A stretch of 64,000 nt of DNA from Effrenium voratum. Taxonomy: Eukaryota; Sar; Dinophyceae; Suessiales; Symbiodiniaceae. Location of the stretch: NCBI GenBank assembly GCA_963377175.1, contig CAUJNA010003239.1:1309596-1373595 (forward strand). Direction: 5' to 3'. Position 1 is the first letter of the stretch. Every line of letters begins with the position of its first letter. Shown piece after piece: positions 13,401 through 25,057 of this stretch. The position numbers and the translations under genes were made by a program. The notes beneath the pieces were generated by a model. The model had not been told where the DNA came from, did no database searches, and saw only the letters and a program-made list of their open reading frames with translations.

Positions 13401-14878
13401 CTGGCGCAAGGCCAGCAGCCCCATCTCCGAGAGCCTAGGCCGAGCTTAGCTTCAGCCGAGTGGTTGGGTGGTCCATTGAGGGGAAAAACCGGGCACACCC
13501 AGTTTTCCGGTGGGTGTGCGAAGGACAAGACATGGTCGCAAAATTTCTGTGAGCCGTTTTTGGGTGCTGTCGAAAGGCCCAGCCGCATGTTGGAGCCAAT
13601 CTTGCGCTGGAATATCGTGTGGCTCGCTGACCCATGGGGTCCTCAACTCCATGGGGCTGAAACCTACGCAAACTCACCTCAATTTGGCCTGGTGCCAACT
13701 TCAAACCAGGGTAAGTTTGGCTTACCATCCACAGATTCCACCGGCAAATGCCACATGAACCAAAGTGATGTACCAGTGGAATCCGTCTTGCTTCAACCAA
13801 ACGGACCTTACCTTTCCATTTCCTTGAGGGCGAAGACGGAGTATTCCCCGTATTGCAATGGGCCTGCTCCCAGATCTTAGTTATCCAACCTATGGCCCTA
13901 CCGACTTGATGCTGCTTCCCAGGTCCACGGCATCGATCGCTCCGCGGCATGTCCAAGAAATCGGAGCATCTCTCGGCCCAGTGGTGGCCATGCGCTCGCG
14001 GGCCAGGAACAAACGCGAAGTCACCTATGTTCAACCAACCTAGAAACCAGAAAGGACACCTGCGCATGAATATTCTCCTATACTAGTTGAGATGGGTGAA
14101 ACCCTATGAAAGCTATTAGAAAGCTCAATGAACCACCTACCCACTGGTTGCCGGATCTCCATCCGCATGACTCGCGCCCCTCGGCCCATCCAAGGCCCCG
14201 GGCGGGCTCTCGTTGCTAAGGCGCTCTGCAAAGGTGAGGCACCCCTTGCGCAGCGTCTCCAGGCGCCGCGCTAACGCTGCAGCCTCGAACAAACAACGAT
14301 GGCTCGGTGACTTGTCGGGTTTTCGGAAGCGGTCCACCCAAAATGGATGGGGGTTCAGCTATTTAGGTGCCCTTTTTTAGGGATGCCCTCTGTAGGGTAG
14401 GCTTTCTTTTCCTTCCCTTCGAAACCCTCTTTGGCACGTAGGAATCAAAAGGAACCCCAGCGGCTAACCTCTTGCTGAACCTCTATTCATTCATCTGGCC
14501 TGGCAGATGAAATCGGGGGGCTTCCCGCAAAATTGAAGAATGCCGAGAATCCGCAGAAACATGAGACAACCCGCCCCCCACAAGAGCTTGTTACCCAGAC
14601 ATCCAGTGGCCAAAGAAACAAAGGCACCTTTCTGGAACTTGTTTTAAGGGGAAGCCCCTTCAGAGAAACCTGAAAAAGAGAAGAACTTCCTGAGTGGATT
14701 GGCAAACAAAATTTGAGCTCTTTGATCAGAATGAACATGGCCTCCAAAACAGAAGACGACTAAGAAAAGACGCAAAACGACAATGATCTGCACAACAGGG
14801 ATTTCCCGAACGCCGCGCCTGCGTCATATCCACCACGAGGTACAGGAAGCGGATGATGCCGCGTCGAGTGGGGACCTC
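4439..14878 (-). CDS. SSL1: TFIIH core subunit p44/SSL1 (GTF2H2-like), multi-exon, 3' end missing
   Basis: p44 is the structural TFIIH subunit that stimulates the XPD helicase in transcription and nucleotide excision repair. Ten minus-strand exons read in family order: 14878-14819 (vWA start, GIIRFLYLVVDMTQ), 13434-13389 (LSEMGLLALRQG), 12562-12481, 11586-11525 (NAPTYGLRE), 10781-about 10731, 8976-8935, 8077-8027 (VSVVSLSPEIFVLRRLC), 7309-7259 (EDTGGRFEVALDVQHFE), 5483-5417 and 4473-4439 (MGFPQ). Phases agree at every junction checked, except that the end of the fifth exon is uncertain. The exon after the vWA start (the D-x-x-P-x-R region up to the NP motif) was not found, and neither were the N-terminus or the C-terminal zinc fingers. 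Seven of the donors are GC, and all acceptors are AG. Introns hold only repeats. The order of many small matches makes chance unlikely, although each exon alone is weak. Confidence 0.8.
5303..5327. repeat. (TA)n microsatellite
   Basis: This is a pure TA run in an intron-scale spacer of the p44 gene. Similar TA tracts recur at about 6,040-6,065, 12,274-12,292, 12,401-12,425, 29,374-29,400, 29,925-29,950, 35,798-35,812, 40,984-41,010, 41,079-41,093 and 56,207-56,262. Confidence 0.8.
5591..5712. mobile_element. MITE-like element with terminal inverted repeats, copy 1
   Basis: This is a 122 bp segment. Its left end, ATATGGCCATGGGTCAAAA, is an imperfect inverted match of its right end (TTTTGACCCAAAGCCATAT). 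The internal sequence (CAGTGAACATCCCAATCCCC, then ACTAAAA and GGGTGG) is shared with 16,786-16,896 and with a partial copy at 11,391-11,464. It has no coding capacity, so it would need a transposase from elsewhere. No clear target-site duplication was seen. Confidence 0.65.
10163..10220 (+). repeat. Short dispersed repeat, copy 2
   Basis: Second copy of the repeat at 1,281-1,340, with the same ends and a different middle. It lies in an intron of the p44 gene between the exons at 10.7 kb and 8.9 kb. Confidence 0.55.
11391..11464. mobile_element. MITE-like element, partial copy
   Basis: The internal part of the 5,591-5,712 element is recognisable (CCCAGTGAACATCCCAATCC, then ACTAAAA and GGGTGGTGCACCTACC). 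It is followed by a truncated right end, GGTTTTGACC. The left terminal repeat is missing. It lies directly beside a p44 exon, in the intron. Confidence 0.6.
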
Positions 14879-15419
14879 CTGCGATGCGAGCGACGGAGGT
14901 GTGATTGGTCCTCAGCCTCTTCAGCTCAACACCTGTTTGCTCCTCAGTCAAAGCTTTGCGAGGCATGATTGGTGCTTCGGGTGATTCCTCTCGATCAAGA
15001 ACCAGGGGTTCAAATCCCTATGCCAATCCAAACCACTCGAAGCTTATCTGACACAAGTCAAGAATTGCGAAGGTGTCCCAGCAAGAGCGTGGGAATTCTG
15101 GACCGGAGAACCTCCCTCGACTCTCAAGTCGGGTGTTGTCTTAGATCATTGCGCCCAAATCTCCCGCGAAAGGCGGCAAAAGACGGGATCCCAAACACCC
15201 GCTGTTGTGGAGAGAGGTTCCCAAGGATAGGGGGGTTCTTAAACGATACATTCAAAATCCACCTGCTTTAAAAGGAGATCCTGAGAATCAGCTCGCAAAG
15301 GTTGTTTTGTCTGGCCCAAATGTACGTGTTCAGGGACGCTGCAATTTGGTCTCGGTCTGGCTCGAAACATGGCTCGCTTCTTCTGGCACTCCCCCCTGGC
15401 ACCTCCCAACTTCCGTTTG

Positions 15420-15504
15420 CCGACCCGTCCTCCGTTCCGGTCTCCGCCTTCGGCGCGGAACGTTCCGGCGCGGAAGCGGCGGAAGCGGCCGGTTCTGAAG
15501 GCTC
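15420..15504 (-). CDS. Exon-like GC-rich island, acidic/Ala-Ser-rich, unidentified
   Basis: Open on the minus strand from an AG acceptor at 15,505. The reading (EPSEPAASAASAPERS...) is low-complexity and acidic. The plus strand is also open, so the strand call rests on the direction of its neighbours. It could belong to the N-terminus of the p44 gene or to the 3' end of the upstream gene. Confidence 0.3.
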
Positions 15505-16785
15505 CTGCGAGGCCAAAGCCTGGTCCCAAGGAATCGTGAATCTGAGTGAGGGCCTATGGAGACGATTCTCCTCTAGAAAGGGCCTGCAAGCGCCTTTATG
15601 GAGTCTCCATAGAAGACACCCAGCGGCTTCCAGAGGATATGTTTGCGTGGTTCTGATCCTGAGATACAGGATTTGCCTTGTTACTCTTGATAAAGGCACC
15701 TAAAGTGTAGATTTTTACAAAAGATGGGGTCCCTCAATTCCCACTTTCGTCCTAAGTTGCAGTTTCATTGGAACGTACCACTCACTTGCTGGGAATCCAC
15801 CCCCTGAAAGACGGGGTCCCTTTTTGCGAAATGTTCGGCTCATCATGGCAGGCTTACCTTTATTTCCGGATGGGTCCATCCAAAAGGCCTTAGGCCTTGT
15901 AAGACCTTGTAAGAGTCTTTTTGCGCTAGGGGCGCTTGTTTTTTACTCAATGAGGGCGCTTGCTTTTACGCAACCAGAGGCGATTGTTCTACTAATAAAT
16001 TGAAGTTTACTCTAGTAGTTGCTTCTTCGTTGTTGGATGACCCACTCGTAGTTTGTGTGTGTGTGTGCTTAACTTGTTTCAACACATTTCAATTTCTTGC
16101 TTAAAAAGTATTTTTGGTTGTAAGGGTACCAGGGTGTTGTTGAACATAAAATGCTCGGTGGTGTTTTTGGAGGGCGTGTCAGGTTGATTTCAAGGGAAAC
16201 CAGCTGGATGCCATGCTTGGCCATGTTAGCCACCTGGAAAGGAGAAAAACCACAAGGCAGAACCCCAAACCGGGGGATGGGGATGGGGGGCGTGTTTTCT
16301 TTTCTTCAGTGTTTCAGCTTTGATTGAAGGTTCAGCAGTTGGTCATGTGTGTTGTTTTTGCCTTTCGGGGAGGAGGGGGGGAACGTGCCTGGTTGAATTG
16401 CTGGGTAATTCAAGTGGGTTAAGGACTCCATGGCAATTCACCGCATGTTGTGGAATGCTGAGTTTGCTTGCAGAGGGTCTCTAGTTTAGTGTCAAATTCA
16501 TTTGGAATCTAGTTGAGTTCCCTCCAACTTTTAAAGCCAGGAGTTCCGGAGTTCCAGTCTTGAGGGTAAGCCTTTTGGGGCTTGGTTTACAAGGAAACCA
16601 GCAGGAAACCACTGGCAGCCCTTTGGTGCTTGGTTGAAGAGGGATCATTTTTGGAGACACGTGGTTGAACCCCAAATAGCCCAGGATTGCATTTCGGGGT
16701 TAGCAGTATTATGGTTTCATGGTTAGGAGAATTAAGGTTCGGGGTTGGGAGGGTTTGTGATAATTTCCGGGTTGAATGGGATCAT

Positions 16786-16896
16786 TTGGCCATGGGTCAA
16801 AATCCCGAACCACCAGTGAACATCCAATCCCCACTAAAATAGACTAAACTGGGTGGTGCACCTACCCCAAAATGGTACTTTTGACCCACAGCCATT
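16786..16896. mobile_element. MITE-like element with terminal inverted repeats, copy 2
   Basis: Left end TTTGGCCATGGGTCAAAA and right end TTTTGACCCACAGCCAT are inverted repeats. The interior matches 5,591-5,712 over most of its length. It lies about 50 bp from the exon at 16,947-16,997. Confidence 0.65.
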
Positions 16897-16946
16897 TTGG
16901 GGCCCCCGATTTTCAGACACCGACGTCGGTGTCCCTCGAGCCTCGC

Positions 16947-16997
16947 CTCCAGGAGCGCGTCCCAGCGCAGCAGCTCCAGGCTCCGCACCGTGCGCAG
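16947..16997 (-). CDS. Short exon of an unidentified gene
   Basis: A 51 nt, 17-codon piece (LRTVRSLELLRWDALLE) bounded by an AG acceptor and a GC donor, phase 0 at both ends. Leucine-rich and helical in character. It is much more GC-rich than its surroundings and has the same strand as its neighbours. No family recognised. Confidence 0.5.
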
Positions 16998-17532
16998 CTG
17001 CTCGCGATCCTCGTCAAAGCCGGGGACGGGGGTCGATTCCGCGTCAACGGGTCGGTGCTTTGGGCCTCAAAGGAAAACCCCAAATCCTCCTTAAAACAAG
17101 CAAATAGACGCAGGTGATATCTCCAAAAGTGTTCCGGAAGGCCTTGGAACGCTCTTTTTGAACCCTTCCTGAAAGCCCCAAGCTGCCCCATAAAGCAACT
17201 TATGTGTTGGTTTAAACATGTCCCAAATCACTTTTGTTTAAACCTTTTGGATTCCCTGCAAAGGGCTGGTCACACACATGACACTGCTCCTCAGATTCGG
17301 TTGGAGTGGGGACCATTCCCCTAAAGGTTCGCTTTTCTGTGAGGTGTGTAAGTGAAATGGGAGATACCCTTCGCGGGCAGTGGCTTCGGGGTCGTGGGAA
17401 TCCCCTTGGAAAACTGGGGTTGACCTCCCTTTTCCAGCCACAAACAAATACAATTCTGGCGGAAAACGAGCAAAGCAAAGCCCTGTATCCCAAATGATGT
17501 CAAACCACCAGCATGCTCGTGAAATTCCGCTC

Positions 17533-17605
17533 CTGCGCTCTGGCATCCTGCTCCTCTGCAATGTCATCCACGTGCATGGCATCTTGGGCCATTTGACGCA
17601 GGCAG
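17533..17605 (-). CDS. Short exon of an unidentified gene, acidic helical segment
   Basis: A 73 nt piece reading CLRQMAQDAMHVDDIAEEQD and onward, between an AG acceptor and a GA donor (CAG then GAGCGG). The acidic, Gln-rich composition suggests a helix. The other two frames contain stops or are less protein-like. It probably belongs with the exons at 16.9 and 18.1 kb. Confidence 0.5.
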
Positions 17606-18120
17606 CTTGTAGAGATTTACTGAGTTGGCGCGTGCGGAGATATTTTCTCAAAGCTACGAGTTGTGCTGAGAGGGACAGGAAATAGATAACTGATGTCCGG
17701 TCGCCCTTTGCCTTACCAACCAAAAACATGGGTTTCTCCCCATGTAAATTTTGGAAGACTGTTCTCCTCCTGGGAAAAGACTGAACCATATGTGTTGATG
17801 GGAGGGCACTGCAAAGAGGTCAGAAATTGAAACCTGGTCCAAAACAACTGGTGTTTGAACTGCCATTGCACCTTGCAGACTAGTGTGGCAATTGCTCTAG
17901 CAGCTTCTTGAACGTCACATTATGTGTTTTCTTGAGTAGTGTGCTAGACTCCCCCTCAGCTAAGCTGGGCGAATGACAAGGTTGAAGGCTGCGGGTACCT
18001 GGCGGGTCGATCTTTTGCTGGGCATGGCGTGGCAGTTTTTGCTGGGATAGATGTGCCCTGTACGCTTGAACCAAAGCTCCACGTTGCCAGGAGCTGCATC
18101 AGAATCCCCCAGAAGCTCAC

Positions 18121-18166
18121 CACCGACGGACCGAGCACGCACGGCATTAGACATGGCCCAAAGCTG
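18121..18166 (-). CDS. Short exon of an unidentified gene
   Basis: A 46 nt piece (QLWAMSNAVRARSVG) with an acceptor GGTGGCAG and a canonical donor GTGAGC. Same strand and GC profile as its neighbours. No family recognised. Confidence 0.45.
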
Positions 18167-18999
18167 CTGCCACCTCTCGGTCTCTCTGAAGAAACCGCAC
18201 CAAACCGAAACCCCGACAGCGGCTTCGGCTCCCACTTTCGCGCCTTCCGAAGAGCGAAGCTGGTGTCCGGTCCAGATGTTGGTCTCGATCCCAATTGGAA
18301 TGCCGCCACTTGCACTCCCAATTGGAATGAGCGCTCAGTTCCCCCCGCGGATACGCTGGGCCCGTAGGACAGGGTGTAGGGAGCCAAACCAGCTGTCTTC
18401 ATGTCCCAATGTCGCCTCTTTGACCCCCCAGAATTCAAGTGTGACCTCTTTTTTTTGCCCCACCCAGCTTTCAACCCGGCTCCCAGCGATGATCGGCTTT
18501 TTCTGCGCGGGTTCCGCTCCAGGGTCGGCTGTCGGTAGTCGTACCTGCCGCTGGGTCAACCCTGAGCAAGGTGTCCACTCCTTTGTTTCCCAAGCGGGAA
18601 GTTGCATGGTCCTGCTGCCATGTCCTTACCGAACTCCTGGAAATTTGGACGGTGCACATTTTGAAGCGGACCTTTCACTTTGGGGAACAAGCCACCAGGT
18701 TGACTAACAAGGGATCGTCACCAAAAGGAGTTGAACCACACCAGAATGGCAATGCGCTTTGACTCCCACCCGAAAGCGTCAGAAGAAGCACCCCCCCAAG
18801 AAAAAATGGTCTTGTCCTTAGCAAACTCATAGCTCCTTAGCTCTCTTGAACTTCTGGCTTCCCTTTAAACCAACCTGAAAACGGTACCCTCCCCCAAACG
18901 ATGCCATGGAAGCTCCCGGGACCCTTTTGGAAGGCTTGGTTCCATTTACGGGGACCAAAAAGCCCGCGCATTCATTCACTCCCGCCCTAAGGGGTATCT

Positions 19000-19073
19000 G
19001 TCAAAATCGGAGAACTCCCCCAAGAAAAACACGGCATGACTTCTGGCTTCCCTTTAAAAGAGGTACCCTCAAC
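19000..19073 (+). repeat. Left direct repeat flanking the CATA array
   Basis: The sequence from GTCAAAATCGGAGAACTCCC to the start of the CATA array (including CTTCTGGCTTCCCTTTAAA and GGTACCCTCAACC) recurs in the same orientation at 20,661-20,752, on the far side of the array. A third partial copy lies at about 18,848-18,893. Confidence 0.75.
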
Positions 19074-19254
19074 CAACATACATACATACATACATACATA
19101 CATACATACATACATACATACATACATACATACATACATACATACATACATACATACATACATACATACATACATACATACATACATACATACATACATA
19201 CATACATACATACATACATACATACATACATACATACATACATTTTACATTACA

Positions 19255-19285
<31 letters not shown>

Positions 19286-19353
19286 CATACATACATACAT
19301 ACATACATACATACATACATACATACATACATACATACATACATTACATTACA

Positions 19354-19384
<31 letters not shown>

Positions 19385-19559
19385 CATACATACATACATA
19401 CATACATACATACATACATACATACATACATACATACATACATACATACATACATACATACATACATACATACATACATACATACATACATACATACATA
19501 CATACATACATACATTACATTACATTACATTGCATTACATTACATTACATTACATTTCA

Positions 19560-19590
<31 letters not shown>

Positions 19591-19681
19591 CATACATACA
19601 TACATACATACATACATACATACATACATCACATACATACATACATACATACATACATACATACATACATACATACATACA

Positions 19682-19712
<31 letters not shown>

Positions 19713-19738
19713 CATACATACATACATACATACATACA

Positions 19739-19769
<31 letters not shown>

Positions 19770-19903
19770 CATACATACATACAGTACATACATACATACA
19801 TACATACATACAGTACATACATACATACATACATACATACATACATACATACATACATACATACATACATACATACATACATTACATACAGTACATACAT
19901 ACA

Positions 19904-19934
<31 letters not shown>

Positions 19935-19948
19935 CATACATACATACA

Positions 19949-19979
<31 letters not shown>

Positions 19980-20474
19980 CATACATACATACATACATAC
20001 ATACATACATACATACATACATACATTACCCTACACTACACTCCCTACNNNNNNNNNNNNNNNNNNNNNNNNNNNNNNNNNNNNNNNNNNNNNNNNNNNN
20101 NNNNNNNNNNNNNNNNNNNNNNNNNNNNNNNNNNNNNNNNNNNNNNNNATACATACATACATACATACATTACATGCATACATACATACATTACATACAT
20201 TACATACATACATACATTACATTACATTACATTACATTACATTACATTACAGTACAGTACATTACAGTACAGTACAGTACAGTACAGTACAGTACAGTAC
20301 ATTACACTACATTGCATACATACATACCTACATACATACATTACATACATTACATACATACACACATACACACACATACACACACATACATACATACATA
20401 CATTACATTACATTCCAGTACATTACATTACATTACATTACACTACATTACATTCATGCATACATACATACGAG
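19074..20474. repeat. (CATA)n tetranucleotide array, interrupted, with assembly gap
   Basis: About 1.4 kb of CATA units with interspersed ATTAC and AGTAC variants, becoming less regular towards the right end (pentanucleotide ATTAC and AGTAC blocks, then CACACATA). Six-frame translation gives spurious IHTY and MYVC polypeptides, which should not be annotated. The true length is unknown because of the internal gap. Confidence 0.95.
20049..20148. other. Assembly gap (100 N)
   Basis: Exactly 100 N inside the CATA array. This is a conventional placeholder for a gap of unknown size, so distances across it are unreliable. Confidence 0.99.
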
Positions 20475-20660
20475 CGAGGGAGATTGGGGAGAGAGAGGCT
20501 TGGGGGGATGGAAGGATGCGGAGCAGAGGGAGGGAGAGAGGTCGACAGAACACACAAGGGAGACAAGGGAGAAAGGAAGGAGAAAAGGGAGACAAGGGAG
20601 AAAGGAAGGAGAAAAGGGAGAGGACAATGTCGGCGGACTGAGCCGGAGGCTCTAAAGTAT

Positions 20661-20752
20661 GTCAAATTCGGAGAACTCCCCCAAGAAAAACACGGCATGA
20701 CTTCTGGCTTCCCTTTAAGAGCCAACCTGAAAACGAGGTACCCTCAACCAAC
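20661..20752 (+). repeat. Right direct repeat flanking the CATA array
   Basis: Matches 19,000-19,073 in direct orientation, with a 16 bp insertion (AGCCAACCTGAAAACG) that is also present in the third copy near 18,880. It marks the right border of the microsatellite unit. Confidence 0.75.
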
Positions 20753-20777
20753 ACAAGCTCACGACCCAGGAAAGCGC

Positions 20778-20826
20778 CTCAGCCTTAGCGGTGTACAGCC
20801 CGAAGCCGCCAAAGCACAGCAGAACC
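20778..20826 (-). CDS. Short exon of an unidentified gene
   Basis: A 49 nt piece (VLLCFGGFGLYTAKAE) between an AG acceptor and a GC donor. The hydrophobic start with a Gly-Gly turn is protein-like, but no family is recognised. It sits just right of the CATA array. Confidence 0.45.
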
Positions 20827-22959
20827 CTGGCGCTTGCCGCGTCGCTTGCGGACGCGCGCGAAACGCCCGTCGAGCGGTAAAAAACATCCCCATGCTGAAA
20901 TAGGGGATCTGTCCCCAAGACTGATCCTTTGAGCAAAAAAAAGGGCTCGCCAAAAACAGGGCTTTCTGGTGGGACGAAGCCAAACCGGAGCCGGCTCCGC
21001 TTGATCGCAGGAACTTGAGAGGGTGTGCCCTTGGAGCCCTTCTGCCGGGTCACATCAAGTACGGAGGGTGTAGATGTATCAACCAGGGACCCAGGGATGT
21101 ATCAATGCAGTTATAACTCTGCAGTACCTCGGTCGAATTGTCCACACTCAACCCCCGCCCCGGCCCCAAGGCTTGGAACACAGGCTTTCAAAGTAATGAC
21201 GTGGTTAGATGTCCAACCAACAATGCCTACGGATCTGCCTCCGACATGGGGACTTAAACTACTTCATCACTTTCGAGGGGCATTGCCCATCGACCATTCA
21301 CAGAAAGTGGCCGGCCAACAGCCCCTAACATCCTTTTCGCCCTTCCGCAACTCTCCGGTGGAACTCGCAGCTTTGTCTGCGCTAAGCGATGCGTGAATTC
21401 CTGAGAGCCAACAGTCAGCCTCCCGGAGAGTCAGCAAAAGACCTCCCCATAACCAAGCCTCCACTCCATGACTGAGACATTGGAAAGGCTATTGGCATCT
21501 GGCCCAAAGCTGCCTTCGACCAAGTTGCCGGCTCTTAAAGGTGTTGGCTCAGGGAAGTGAGGAAGCAATGTGGGTTGGTTGAGGGCGTCCTTTTTGGGCT
21601 TCAAATGGAAACCAAGGAAGTCAACCCTCTGCGGCTTTCCCCTTAGAGCGCGGATCCCGAATCTCCGGGGCGCTGCTTGCGGCTTCAGCTCCAACCAGCG
21701 AACGGCTCCCTCTGCAGACTGCCCCCGCAAAGGGGCGGCGGCTTTCGTCCTGCAGAGCCTAGGTGTGGCTCAAAATAAGGGACCCGGATGGCTTTGCTTC
21801 AAAGGTCCCTCATATATACTTGGGACACCTGCCAGATCCATTCCTGATTTTGAGCCACAGCCATGTGGCCACGACTATGCATGCAAAGGCGTTGTGCCGA
21901 TGTGCCCCATCTTCGGGCCAGAAAAACGAATTCGAGTTCCACGGGCGTGGCCAGGGCCGGCCGGCCGGCCACAAGGCCTGTCCGGCGCGACTGGGCCGGT
22001 GATTGGATCAGGCGCCCTTGGCGCGCAAAAGACCGATCCGGCGCTTTGAACCACCGAGCCGCAAGTCACAAAAGGTCGACGAGAGCCTCAGACCAGCCAC
22101 GTGAGGCCGGCCAGCAGCCCCAGCGCCGTTGCAGAAGCCGCCTTGGAGAGCTCGGAAGTGCCGCCGCCTGACTCGGATCCGAAGGAAAAAGGGTCGCCAA
22201 GGGTTCAAAACAAGGGATGGGTGGCTTGGAATTGTCGTGCTGGTCGACCTGGGTAAGTTTGTGACTTGAATAAGTTCTTGAGGTCTTGACCTGACTAAAA
22301 GCCCGGCAACAGGAATCTGGTCTAGCTGTTTGTTGGCTCCAACAGATTTCTGGACTGGGCCCTGCTCAGTCATGCCGGATTGGACTTCCCTGGGCCTGGC
22401 AGTCACAGGCAAAATCCGCTTGGCGAGGTATGCAAAGGACTGCAAAACATGGCGCACATGTACACATGCTGCAAATCCAATGAGACGTATGCATTGGTTA
22501 ACATACCCACCCAACTGCCACTAACAAAGGCATTTGGGTGAGGATTGGCCACCATTGTCTTTCGTCAATTCTCCAGTCCCTTCTTCCCAGCCGTGGTTGC
22601 GAGCGGCTGGCTGGTTCTCTTTCTGTCTCATATCCACTGTCCCTTTCATTGCAGGTATTAAAAAGATGGGAATTGAGAGATAAGAAAGTCCCAGAGACAC
22701 AAAGGATTAGAGGTCCACCGAGAGATGGCCTAGCAATTTTCAATCTGGTAACCCGCCAAGGCAATCAGCTCAACTACCCCAGTTCGGCCGCAGCATTCAC
22801 CCGCAGCCTCCCTGAAGCCGCCACAGCAAAAAACAACTCACTCGGGTCAAAATTAAACCACCAAAGGACCGCAGGTTTGGTCCGTGTTTCCGCTTACTAG
22901 GGTTCCATTTTGGGTACCCACGGCCACATTTTGACTTGGGCCCATTGCGCCTCCCTCGC

Positions 22960-23021
22960 CCTCGTCCACGCAGTTGGGGAAGCACTGCTGCACGTCCACC
23001 AAGCAGGGCCGCGGGCAGATC
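22960..23021 (-). CDS. Short cysteine-rich exon, unidentified
   Basis: A 62 nt piece (ICPRPCLVDVQQCFPNCVDE) with an acceptor GTTAG and a GC donor. Four cysteines in 20 residues suggest a disulfide-bonded extracellular or luminal segment, or a metal site. Gene unknown; same strand as its neighbours. Confidence 0.5.
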
Positions 23022-23744
23022 CTAACGCACCAAGCAACACACCAGCCCAAAAGCCCACCAACTTTCTGACGTGTGTTGTTGTTTCTGTTTTTTGTTGTTG
23101 TTGCTTGAATCAAACCTGTTGAACCCAGCTCAATGGAAATCACCCCCAAAAGCCCTCCGACCTTTTGGGAGGGGCATACCCCCATGAACCATCTAAGGGA
23201 CCCCCCAAATAGCAGTGTTCTTTTTGGTGTCCCTGTCCCTGTAAAACCAACCAACCAAGGGGTGCCCACACACACCCACATCAAGAAAATCACATTCCAA
23301 GTTGTTTTGTTTCCGTTGGACTAAACAATTGACACCAAACTGAAGCCAGTGGAATCCTTCTGTTGAAACAACCAAAGCCAGAAAGTGCACCTACGGAACA
23401 GAATACTTGGATTCCTTGGCTTCCCTCAAAGGGCGCCGGGCCACAAGCCTGAAATCCGAGCTTTCCCTGTGGACAAGTGGCTGCACCCAAGAACTGCCAA
23501 AACTTCCCTACTTCCTCTCACTGGATTTTCCCCTGCAAGAGTTGATCAATCTCCTCATTTCCCACTACAACGATCGCCACTCTTGCTTCCAAAGCGAGAA
23601 ACAAATCGGCTGGGAAAGTTCAGCCCCCATTTTGGGAGGCAAGCGCCCCGCTCCCCCGAAAAAGCGTCTCGCTTCGACAACGCCCCCTGCTTCCCCGAAA
23701 ATCCCTCGGCTGCCCACCGAAAAAATCCCTCGGCGGCCGGTCCC

Positions 23745-23810
23745 GGGCAAGTTCTCGTGGATGGCCCGCTGGGTGTTCAGCCGGCTGAGGCTCTTGGCCC
23801 AGCGCAGCGC
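23745..23810 (-). CDS. Short exon of an unidentified gene
   Basis: Starts at the acceptor CTTCAG and reads ALRWAKSLSRLNTQRAIHEN. Helical and basic. The 3' boundary is not clear; several G-initial donors are possible within about 20 nt. Confidence 0.45.
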
Positions 23811-24523
23811 CTGAAGATCCGTTCGTTCGCCGGCCCCGCGTCCACCGAAGGGGTTAGAACGGCGACAAGGGCCGCGTTGTTTGGGCTTTAGTCCAAAGAA
23901 AAGTATCAGGGAGGTGGATTCGAAGGCGTTTTTGGGGGGGGGCGTTGGTTGTTTTCCCAAAGGAAACGTTTATCAGGGAGGTTGATTCAAAGGGGAAATC
24001 ATGGACTTTGATGAAGGGCAGTGGAGTTGTTGGAAAACCGTTATGATCACAAACAAAAAGCATGTGAGTAACTCTCAAGCCCCTCATATTGTCCCAGAAA
24101 TCCTAGTCACAACCTGGGTGACATGGTATGTTCCAAGTGGTAAAGTAAACCAAGCTTGGTAAGTAGGGGCGGGGGGGTCTGCGGTTATGGGGCAGCCCCT
24201 CGCGGCTTCCCCAAGGAACACTAAGGCCGCCCTAGGAAATCCCACCCCTATGAACAAAACTACCTTTTCAAGGCGCCATTTCCGGTTGCGAAGCACTGTC
24301 CGGTTGGTGGTTGGAGGTGATGAGATGAAAGCACCGTCCAAACTGTCAGGTGGGCGGAAGCTCAAAGGCCAGAATAATGCAAGTCGCCTTGAAACACTCT
24401 GTTTGGGAGCCGGCCGCCTTGCCAACACGGGGCAGCCGCATCTGAGGGTACATGCACATTCAGCCTGTTGGGCCAACCACTTCTAAAAATGAAGCGCTGT
24501 CCAAACACGACCGACCTCCGGAC

Positions 24524-24583
24524 CTGCGGCGCATCTTGGGTGTTGTTGCCCTCGAGCAGCCACTCCATATACTCGTAGCAGGC
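24524..24583 (-). CDS. Short exon of an unidentified gene
   Basis: A clean 60 nt, 20-codon piece (ACYEYMEWLLEGNNTQDAPQ) with acceptor TTCTCAG and a GT donor, phase 0 at both ends. Good protein-like composition. No family recognised. Confidence 0.55.
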
Positions 24584-25057
24584 CTGAGAATGGATCGCAC
24601 AAACCACTGGAGTCGGCCCAGGGCGGTGGACGAGTGAAACCTAAGGGCTGCTGATTCACTAACTCAAGACTGATTGCAACCAATGGAAAGAAGTGGTTCT
24701 TACTGACCCCGACCGACTGTCAAGGGCACCGACAACGAGAGCTATCCCAAAACCCAAGACGACACACGTCTCGACCCCAATCCCAACAGAAAAACATGTC
24801 ACCCCTCAGGAGCAAAATCTGGCGATCCTGGTCCCAATCCCCAAGTCCAGAAATACGCCCCCCATCTGCATGTTCTTACAATCATTCCAACACCTGAAAC
24901 AAGGAATGGTCGGGTCGATTCCGAAGTGTTCCTTTAAAACCACCAACAAAAAGGGATACCCTCAAACAAAAGCAGACCCATTGTCTCGTGTTCTCGCACC
25001 TTTTCAGCCTCCCAGCTCACCTCCCGTCCCCAGCCTCCCCGGGCTGAGTGGTGTGAC

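Noticed and set aside
18906..20903. 665-residue ORF over the CATA array
   Set aside because: It is translated microsatellite (IHTY repeats) and contains the N gap; no codon structure outside the repeat.
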